DNA from: a candidate division WOR-3 bacterium
Lineage (GTDB): Bacteria; SDB-A
DNA: 29,932 nucleotides
Reading direction: 5' to 3'
Assembly (NCBI GenBank): GCA_016934535.1
Contig: JAFGSQ010000026.1
Span: 1 to 29,932, forward strand
Shown here: positions 15,317-22,018 of the stretch, one piece after another
Layout: each line of letters opens with the position of its first letter
Numbering within the stretch: the first letter of the stretch is position 1
Program-made: the position numbers and the translations under genes
The notes under the pieces: model-generated
Told to the model about the DNA's origin: nothing
Seen by the model: only the letters and a program-made list of their open reading frames with translations
Database searches by the model: none

Positions 15317-17706
15317 TCGGCGCCTTTTTATTTTCAATTCTAGTGACGGCAAAAAGCCCGGAGATAATAGTGTCGGCCGACACTTCTTTTGGTCTGACTT
15401 TCTCCGAGGGCAGGGCTTCTTTCAAGGTTTTCGAAGACAGATACATAGACCTTGAAATTTCAATCGATCCGCCGGTGGCTTTCGTCGTTTACGACGAAGA
15501 AGGAAACATTCTGGCGAAAAGCTCGAACGGCGAAGCCGTTCTAAACACTTTTTTCAATTACTGGTTCAGCGTAAAGTTTTCAGGTGTGTCTTCGAACTCT
15601 GTTTCTGTTGATGTCAGAGCCGCAAGAGACTATAGGCAGATATCGGCCATTCCTCATACGGGCAGACTGGAGGCTGAAAAACCTTCGGAAGTTTTCACTT
15701 TCACGCCTTCTGTTTCCGGTGTTTATGAGTTCTCAGTATCTTCCGAAGACCGCGGAGGGGACCTGGACCTGAAAATATACACCGCTGACGACGAATACAT
15801 TTCAGGGAGTTTCTCTGACGGCAACGATGAAAGAGTGAGAGTCCCGATATTCGCGGGCGACGTCGTCAGAGCGATAGTCTATCTGAACGACATCTCGAAA
15901 TCAGTGAATTTTGCCGTTTATGCAGCCAGAAAAGACGACTTGCGTGAGTTACAGTCCGGCAGGACTCTGAGCGGGACAGTTGGAGAAAATTCAATGCAGA
16001 ATTTGTATCTGGTTCCTTCTACGGGATCAAGACCGGTTCTTATCTATCTGGATGCTAATTCAAACACAGATGCGGATCTCGATCTTTATGCAAGCTTCGG
16101 CGGGGAAACTTACAAATCAGTCAGTTACACTTCGAGGGAAATGATACTTCTTCCTCCTGAAGCCGGAGAAGTTCAAGTCACGGTAAAAGGTTATAATTTA
16201 AGCGGTTCTGATGTAAGATATTCGCTCATCGCCCAGGAGGTCGCTACTTTTCTCCCGCATTCCTCTCCCGTCCTGACAAAACGGATAGAACCTGACAAGC
16301 CTTACATATTTGGTGTGACGTCTGGTGAAGAGGGATTTTATTACTTTGGAGCATTGTCTGCTGAGAAGAGAGACATAGACATGATGGTTTTCGACCGTTA
16401 CGGTTCAACAGAATTGAAACTCAACACACTCAATCCTTCTGAAATCACCGCTATATGGCTCGGCAGAAGAGACACTGTGTATCTTCTGCCGATTCTTTAC
16501 GACAGGCCTTCCGAGATCGAGGTTTCGTTTGGCGCAGTTGACTTAGACACCATAGAGACCATATATTCGGGGGATCACATAAACGGCACAGTCAGACCGC
16601 CTTTCCAGGGAGTGAAGTTTTACAGTCTTCAGTTTCCAGGCTCAGGAACGGCGGCTGTTACCGTCAGAGGAGAGAGCACCAGGGACAGAGACGTGGATCT
16701 TTTCGTCAGCGGGAGGAGTTTTTACAGACGCTCGGAAGGTTCGGAAAATCCGACCGACATGGCTTCCGACGAAACCGTCCTGTTCGGTGTTGAACCAGGA
16801 GAATATTATCTTGCTCAGGTATACGCCTACGGGCGGGGAGACAGGTGCAGATACGACATCAGCACCAGATTGATAGAAGATTATAATTTGACTGCTGAAA
16901 ACTCTCCCGGCACTGTCCGGGCACTAATTATAGGAATCAGCGGTTATCCCGGGGAAGGATCTCTCAACAGAGCCACTCAGGACGCTCTCGAATTTTACGA
17001 TTTACTTGTCCTCAACGGCATTATAGCGCCTGAAAACACTGTTTTTCTTGCCGATGAAAACGCGACAAGACGGAACATTCTCGATGCCCTCGCGAAAATT
17101 TCGAGAGTATCTGTGCCAGGCGACAAATTCGTTTTTTTCTTCAGCGGCCACGGTGACAGAAAAAGATTTTCCAGGGGGACTCTCGAACAGGACGGGTACG
17201 ATGAGAGCATATGCCCATACAGCCTGACTGACGAGAACGGCGACATCTTCGACGATGAATTGAGCGCAGCTATACCTGATCATATTGAAAGCTATGTATT
17301 TTTAGACGCTTGCCATTCCGGCGGGTTCGTGTCAGATTTGACCGGGACGGGCAGACGTCTCATAATTACAGCTTCGGAAGAAGACAGGGAAGTCGGAGAA
17401 AGAGTTTTAACTCCTCTCATTCTGAGAGCTTTCAGAGGTGAAGCAGACAAAAACGGCGATTCCTGGCTGAGCGCGAAAGAAATAATTGACTTCGTCAGAG
17501 ATCGTTCAAGACGAATTTGTCCGGAGTGTCTTCATGAATTTACCGGAAGCGTGCCGAGAACATGTCCGGATTGCGGTGTCAGCCTGACGGACGAGAACAG
17601 ACCGATGAATCCCGATCTTGGAGTGAATTTCGACGAAGATACAAGACTATTTGAGCTGAAACCGGTTTACAACGAATCACAGGACGGAGAAAAGGATAAG
17701 AGATGA
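15313..17706 (+). CDS. Secreted metacaspase-like (C14) protease with PPC-like domains, EF-hand loop and zinc ribbon
   Basis: 797 residues; AGGAG lies before an ATG that overlaps the xseA stop. A weak N-terminal export signal (1-13) is followed by repeated beta domains resembling PPC domains, with FTFTPSVSGVYEFSV (128-142) and DLDLKIY or DLDLYAS segments, to about 525. The C14 caspase domain then runs from VRALIIGISGY (535). Catalytic His613 is in FFFSGHGD and Cys667 in FLDACHSGG. After the catalytic Cys comes an EF-hand-like loop, DKNGDSWLSAKE (712-723), and a four-Cys zinc ribbon, CPEC (736-739) and CPDC (751-754). Metacaspases cut after Arg/Lys and several need calcium, so the loop may matter. 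Its place between xseA and alaS is unusual. The protease class is well supported; target and localisation are inferred. Confidence 0.83.
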   Translation: MIGAFLFSILVTAKSPEIIVSADTSFGLTFSEGRASFKVFEDRYIDLEISIDPPVAFVVYDEEGNILAKSSNGEAVLNTFFNYWFSVKFSGVSSNSVSVDVRAARDYRQISAIPHTGRLEAEKPSEVFTFTPSVSGVYEFSVSSEDRGGDLDLKIYTADDEYISGSFSDGNDERVRVPIFAGDVVRAIVYLNDISKSVNFAVYAARKDDLRELQSGRTLSGTVGENSMQNLYLVPSTGSRPVLIYLDANSNTDADLDLYASFGGETYKSVSYTSREMILLPPEAGEVQVTVKGYNLSGSDVRYSLIAQEVATFLPHSSPVLTKRIEPDKPYIFGVTSGEEGFYYFGALSAEKRDIDMMVFDRYGSTELKLNTLNPSEITAIWLGRRDTVYLLPILYDRPSEIEVSFGAVDLDTIETIYSGDHINGTVRPPFQGVKFYSLQFPGSGTAAVTVRGESTRDRDVDLFVSGRSFYRRSEGSENPTDMASDETVLFGVEPGEYYLAQVYAYGRGDRCRYDISTRLIEDYNLTAENSPGTVRALIIGISGYPGEGSLNRATQDALEFYDLLVLNGIIAPENTVFLADENATRRNILDALAKISRVSVPGDKFVFFFSGHGDRKRFSRGTLEQDGYDESICPYSLTDENGDIFDDELSAAIPDHIESYVFLDACHSGGFVSDLTGTGRRLIITASEEDREVGERVLTPLILRAFRGEADKNGDSWLSAKEIIDFVRDRSRRICPECLHEFTGSVPRTCPDCGVSLTDENRPMNPDLGVNFDEDTRLFELKPVYNESQDGEKDKR

Positions 17707-19487
17707 ACATTGAAGATCTGAGAAAAGCTTACATAGAATACTTTAAACTTCACGGTCACGCCCACGTTGCGGGCGGGTCGCTTATACCCGAAAACGATCC
17801 GACGGTGCTTTTCACGACTGCAGGAATGCATCCTCTGGTTCCTTATCTGATGGGTGAAAAACATCCTTCAGGCAAAAAACTCTGTAATTGGCAGAAATGC
17901 ATTAGAACCGGAGATATTGACGAAGTGGGTGACACTCAGCATCTGACATTTTTTGAAATGCTCGGCAATTGGTCCCTCGGAGATTATTTTAAAGAAGAAG
18001 CTGTCCGGATGAGTTGGGAATTTCTCACTTCGAAAAACTGGCTGGGTCTCAACCCCGAAAGACTATTTTTTACAGTTTTTGAAGGCGACGAAGTGTCTCC
18101 GCGCGACGATGAAACAGCAGAGATTTGGAAAAAAAGCGGAGTAAAAAAAGAACGCATTTTATTCCTGCCCAAAAAAGACAACTGGTGGGGTCCCGCCGGA
18201 AAGACAGGGCCTTGCGGTCCGGACACTGAGATGTTTTACGACACTCTTATGCCGCGATGTTCTGAAAAGTGCGCACCAGGCTGTCCTTGCGGAAAATACG
18301 TTGAAATCTGGAACGACGTGTTCATGCAGTATAATAAAGTCAGCGAAGACAGATACGAACAGCTCAAAGTGAAAAACGTAGACACGGGAATGGGTCTCGA
18401 AAGGACAGCGGCTGTGTTAAACGGGTTTTCGACAGTTTACGAAACAGAAAAATATTCGTCTATCCTAAACGAACTCGAAAAAGCGAGCGGAAGAAAATAT
18501 GAGCACAGCGACACAGACACAAAAGCTATGAGGATCATCGCCGATCACATGAGATCTGCTTTCTTCATAATAGGAGACGACCTGGGTGTGAAACCGTCAA
18601 ACCTCGATCAGGGGTACATCGTACGGAGGCTGATCAGGAGGGCGATGAGGTATGCGATTGCGATAGGCATAGAAAAAAGTCTCGGCGATACCCTCGCCGA
18701 AAAAATAATTGAGACTAACCCGGTGTACGACGAACTCGAAAAAAGAAAAGAATTTATTGTCGAAGCTATCGTCGAAGAAGAGCAGAGATTCAGGCATTGT
18801 CTCAGCAAAGGCATGACTGAGTTTTCGAGAATAATCCCCAACATCGAAAAGAGCGAAAAGAAGACGATCCCCGGAAGGATAGCTTTTAAGCTTTATGACA
18901 CTTACGGTTTTCCGCTCGAGATGACGGAGGAACTGGCGGGTGAAAAAGGGCTTAAAGTCGATGTCGATGGATTTCGAGAAGCTTTTAAGAAACATCAGGA
19001 GCTTTCGAGGACTGGAAGCGAAGTCAGGTTCAAAGGAGGGCTTGCCGACGCCAGCGAACAGACAAAGAAGCTTCACACGGCGACTCATTTACTGCACGAA
19101 GCGCTGAGGAGAATTTTGGGAGATCATGTCGCACAGAAAGGATCGAACATAACTCCCGAGAGATTGAGGTTCGATTTCTCGCACCCAAAACCGATGACGG
19201 AAGAGGAGATAAAAGAAGTCGAAAGACTCGTAAACAAAGCCATTGGCGAAGATCATCCCGTCATAGAAGAATTGATGAGCGTTGAAGAAGCGAAAGCCAA
19301 GGGAGCCGTCGCACTTTTTACAGATAAATATTCGGAAAAAGTCAAAGTTTACACTATAGGGGGATTTTCGAAAGAAGTTTGCGGAGGTCCTCACGTCGGG
19401 AAGACGAGCGAACTCGGCAAATTCAAGATACTCAAAGAGCAGTCTTCTTCTTCGGGAGTGAGGAGGATCAAAGCCATTCTTGAATGA
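17703..19487 (+). CDS. alaS: Alanyl-tRNA synthetase, short form
   Basis: Charges tRNA-Ala. 594 residues against about 870 for common bacterial AlaRS. The class II catalytic domain (FTTAGMHPLVPYLMG, KTGPCGPDTEMF, EIWNDVFMQYNK, MGLGLERT-type MGLERTAAVLNG) and the tRNA-recognition domain are present. A Cys-rich insert (CSEKCAPGCPCG) sits before EIWNDVF and may bind zinc. The protein then passes almost directly into the editing domain (HTATHLLHEAL; CGGPHVG, with Pro where CGGTH is usual) and ends. The beta-barrel linker and the C-terminal coiled-coil/DHHA1 domain are absent. No continuation in other frames follows the stop, so this is a natural short form like those in candidate phyla. Its ATG overlaps the previous stop (ATGA); last gene of the operon. 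Confidence 0.93.
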   Translation: MNIEDLRKAYIEYFKLHGHAHVAGGSLIPENDPTVLFTTAGMHPLVPYLMGEKHPSGKKLCNWQKCIRTGDIDEVGDTQHLTFFEMLGNWSLGDYFKEEAVRMSWEFLTSKNWLGLNPERLFFTVFEGDEVSPRDDETAEIWKKSGVKKERILFLPKKDNWWGPAGKTGPCGPDTEMFYDTLMPRCSEKCAPGCPCGKYVEIWNDVFMQYNKVSEDRYEQLKVKNVDTGMGLERTAAVLNGFSTVYETEKYSSILNELEKASGRKYEHSDTDTKAMRIIADHMRSAFFIIGDDLGVKPSNLDQGYIVRRLIRRAMRYAIAIGIEKSLGDTLAEKIIETNPVYDELEKRKEFIVEAIVEEEQRFRHCLSKGMTEFSRIIPNIEKSEKKTIPGRIAFKLYDTYGFPLEMTEELAGEKGLKVDVDGFREAFKKHQELSRTGSEVRFKGGLADASEQTKKLHTATHLLHEALRRILGDHVAQKGSNITPERLRFDFSHPKPMTEEEIKEVERLVNKAIGEDHPVIEELMSVEEAKAKGAVALFTDKYSEKVKVYTIGGFSKEVCGGPHVGKTSELGKFKILKEQSSSSGVRRIKAILE

Positions 19488-19606
19488 AACACTCGGTTCA
19501 GAACTCTTTTATTTATTAATGATGAAAATTGACACCACCAGAAATATCGAACGGTTCCAATTATTGTCCGATGTCCAAAAAACCAACCGGAAAATCACTT
19601 TATTGA

Positions 19607-19641
19607 GACTTTAAACAGATTCTGTTTCGATTTAAAAAGTC
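19607..19641. terminator. Nested hairpin between convergent genes, possible terminator
   Basis: AAACAG/CTGTTT (19613-19618 with 19622-19627) forms a tight hairpin with a 3-base loop. It is nested in GACTTT/AAAGTC (19607-19612 with 19636-19641), with an 8-base bulge. It lies after alaS and before the end of the minus-strand deacetylase remnant. T-richness downstream is modest. Confidence 0.4.
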
Positions 19642-19658
19642 ATTTTATTGCGAATATT

Positions 19659-20404
19659 TCACAGTCCGAGTGAATCCATTTTTTCCTTTTCGTATTCTCC
19701 GTCTTCACCGGGATATCTGAGTATGTTTTCGAATTTTCCTGATTCTTTTGCAATTGCCCAGACAATACTCTCTCCAAGAGGTATAATTTCGGGTCTTTTA
19801 ACATATATTGGATCATTGTATGCTTCCTGAGGCGGTATTATCTCCCAGCCCGAAGACACAAAATGATTTATCAGATCATCGAGAAAAAGTGCCGACACCA
19901 GGTTGTGGTGAAGCAGGATCACGTGGGATATTCTTCTCCCTGTCAATTCGTATGCTAAATCATCGTAAAAAACGGCTCTTTCATTGATGTGAGAGATATA
20001 AAAATCTCTGTAAGGTGTGAGATCGGTTTCAGCATTTTCTTCGAGTTTTTCTTTTAGCCTTTCGTCTATATACCATTCCGAATTGTCTATTGAAACATGA
20101 CCGATTACGTAGCCCGCGCTGTCAAAAAAGTTATAGACGGCATCGATTTTTTCTCTCGTTTCCCCTTGTTTTAGGAAAGGAAATCTGAACAGCTTTACGT
20201 AGTTCTCGTAATTTTTTATCACTGAATCTCCTCTGACGATGTCTCCAATAAACATTTCAGGAGTGAGTCTTGAAGAATTGTAGTAAAAATGAGAATACGA
20301 ATGATTGGCTATTAAGTGTCCGTCCGAGTTCCAGTTTGTTCAACGGCCATTTGACTCACCGATGTTAAAAGCATAGCTATTAGAAAAAAAAGCGTATTTG
20401 TCAT
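19659..20404 (-). pseudogene. Broken polysaccharide deacetylase (NodB family)
   Basis: An ATG at 20404, with AGGAG upstream, begins a signal peptide (MTNTLFFLIAMLLTSVSQMA) that stops in frame at 20312. A different frame, open from just after a TGA at 20340, reads TNWNSDGHLIANHSYSHFYY, containing the NodB zinc-binding motif HSxxH. It continues through an ATG at 20255 for 198 residues: RFPFLKQGETREK (the Arg motif), VIGHVSIDNSEWYID and VILLHHN. The first NodB motif, TFDDG with the catalytic Asp, is absent from every frame, and too little room remains for it. The gene has therefore lost about 60 or more N-terminal codons and also carries a frameshift. The 198-residue open frame by itself would lack the catalytic Asp and the metal-binding His pair. 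Confidence 0.72.
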
Positions 20405-20507
20405 TATGTCTTGTACTCCTATATTTTTTGATCAGGCGGTTCTGGAAAAATTCATTTCCTGTGATTTGATATGCGAATAAAATGATAACCGGTCTTTGAT
20501 TTGGCTG

Positions 20508-21626
20508 TCATCGGAACTTTTTCAGTGCGCCGGAAGCGACAAGCGTATTACCTGCCATAATTTTATATATATAAATTCCCGACGGAAGGTCTCTGCCTGA
20601 AAAATCTTCACCTGACCAAGTTACTGAGTAACTGCCTGCCTCGAAATTACCTCTCAAAAGATTTAAAATTTTTCTGCCGGAAATATCCGAGACATAAACT
20701 TCTATCCATTCGCTTTTCGAGGTTTTGAAAGATATATCTACGCGGGAGGTGAAAGGATTCGGGCGCGCGTTAAATTCGCTGATGAAAGACGGGATTTCGA
20801 TACTTTCTTCGACTCCTGTTGTCCAACCGGCAAGAACGGCAAACATATACCAGACCGCCATTCCCTTGTGAAGGCAGTTTTCGTAAGCGGTGTGTGAGCC
20901 GTTGTAATCGCCGTAATAAGCAGGGTGTTCGGCTGGTATGTATTGACCGTTGTGATAATAGGTGTGCTGTTCCCACTGGTCGGTGGTGTCGTTATACCAC
21001 CAACAGTCCATGTCGGCGAAGTCGAAAAGTATCTTGCCGTTGTTCAGGCAATATTGTCTTATCTGGTTGTTTCTCTGATGCCTTATATAGCCGTCATCTC
21101 CGGTCGCCTGGGCGTTTCCTGTCATATAAATGAAAATGACGTTCGAATACTGCTGGTCGAGTCTGTTGACGGAGTCGAGATAGGTCTGTACGGAATCGGA
21201 CGTGTAATGATCGCACTGACAGCACCAGGCCCAGGCGGAATAATTCAGATTTGAATTGGCGTTGAGAACAGCTCTCGTCTCGTTCATTCCGTCTGTCGTC
21301 TGCCAGTACATTTCCGGAGTCACGTAATCGTCATATCTCTGACCGTCGTGTATGCAGAAAGAACCGGGGGAATTCGGCAATTCACACCAGCCGATGTCCA
21401 CACCGAATGCGGAATTAATTATCTCGAGTTCTTCCAATCCTGTGGTCAGCTGGCTTCCGTGTGAAGTGTGCGCGTAGTGCCATTTAAAGTTGGTTTTTAC
21501 GTAGGTAACCCATTGAGAAGGAATGTTGTCAACTCTCATACAGGTGTGGTCTATAACGATCTGAGTGAATGCGTTGTGAAACAAAAAGAAGAGGACTGCC
21601 GAAAAAACAGAAAGTTTTGTTTTCAT
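20508..21626 (-). CDS. Secreted protein with FlgD-like C-terminal sorting domain
   Basis: 372 residues from the ATG at 21626, chosen because GGAGG lies 4-5 bases upstream and a signal peptide follows directly (MKTKLSVFSAVLFFLFHNAF). The ~270-residue mature domain has landmarks HYAHTSHGSQLTTGLEELE, SAWAWCCQCDHYT, VIFIYMTGNAQATGDDGY, NNQIRQYCLNNGKILFDFAD and HKGMAVWYMFAVLAGW. I have seen this family in secreted proteins of environmental bacteria but know no firm function; an SGNH-hydrolase-like fold is possible. The last ~85 residues (NARPNPFTSRVDISF to DLPSGIYIYKIMAGN) are a FlgD-Ig/type IX-like sorting domain, which attaches or exports proteins at the outer surface. It is the only clearly intact gene between 19.5 and 22.0 kb. 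Confidence 0.75.
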   Translation of the reverse strand: MKTKLSVFSAVLFFLFHNAFTQIVIDHTCMRVDNIPSQWVTYVKTNFKWHYAHTSHGSQLTTGLEELEIINSAFGVDIGWCELPNSPGSFCIHDGQRYDDYVTPEMYWQTTDGMNETRAVLNANSNLNYSAWAWCCQCDHYTSDSVQTYLDSVNRLDQQYSNVIFIYMTGNAQATGDDGYIRHQRNNQIRQYCLNNGKILFDFADMDCWWYNDTTDQWEQHTYYHNGQYIPAEHPAYYGDYNGSHTAYENCLHKGMAVWYMFAVLAGWTTGVEESIEIPSFISEFNARPNPFTSRVDISFKTSKSEWIEVYVSDISGRKILNLLRGNFEAGSYSVTWSGEDFSGRDLPSGIYIYKIMAGNTLVASGALKKFR

Positions 21627-21696
21627 TTTTCCTCCTTTGTAATTTCCTGCTCTCATATTATGAGCGGGTTTTTAAAACCAATCAGATCCCGATCCA

Positions 21697-21702
21697 ATTA
21701 TA
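21697..21702 (-). promoter_or_regulatory. Possible -10 box for the secreted protein gene
   Basis: Read on the minus strand, TATAAT (21702-21697) lies about 70 bases before the ATG at 21626. The -35 at 17 bases is poor (ATGGAA). The palindrome CTCATAATATGAG lies between this box and the start and could be an operator or an alternative -10 (CATAAT). Confidence 0.3.
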
Positions 21703-21754
21703 CTCCCGTCGGAAAGGTTTTCCATGTTTTATTCCGAACGGGGACCGGGATGTC

Positions 21755-21949
21755 TCAGAATTTTTTGATTCTGCCATGGCAATAAGGCGTTTTACCTGTT
21801 TTCAGATAATATTCCTGATGATTATTTTCAACCGGAAGGAACTTGTCTGCCTGAGTTAATTCAGTGACTACTTTGAGCCCTCTGCTTTTCGCCAACGTAA
21901 AAAACTGCTGATTTGTATTGATACTAAACGCCGGAGGCCTGTATTTCAT
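21755..21949 (-). pseudogene. C-terminal remnant of methionine sulfoxide reductase MsrA
   Basis: 64 codons read KYRPPAFS, then LKVVTELTQADKFLPVENNH, QEYYLKTGKTPYCH and a basic tail. This matches the end of MsrA, where (I/V)VTE, KF-x-AE, HQ-x-YY and PYC are in this order. The catalytic GCFWG region and about two thirds of the protein are missing, and the upstream minus-strand sequence to 22018 is AT-rich with no MsrA-like frame. The segment between YRPPAF and VVTEL is also shorter than usual, suggesting further decay. It is not expected to make an active enzyme. Confidence 0.65.
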
Positions 21950-22006
21950 TATGACCTTCGAATATTAATTAAGATATTTCGTAATGAAATTATGGCAAGG
22001 TCGTAT

Positions 22007-22012
22007 TAAAAT
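22007..22012 (+). promoter_or_regulatory. Possible -10 box for a leaderless cyclase mRNA
   Basis: TAAAAT (22007-22012) ends 6 bases before the ATG at 22019, and no Shine-Dalgarno sequence lies between. If this is the -10, transcription would begin at or next to the A of ATG. No good -35 is seen. Confidence 0.35.
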
Positions 22013-22018
22013 CTTACC

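Noticed and set aside
19488-19658. Missing alaS C-terminal domain by frameshift
   Set aside because: No frame downstream of the stop encodes coiled-coil or DHHA1-like sequence, and the beta-barrel is also missing internally, so this is a natural short form.
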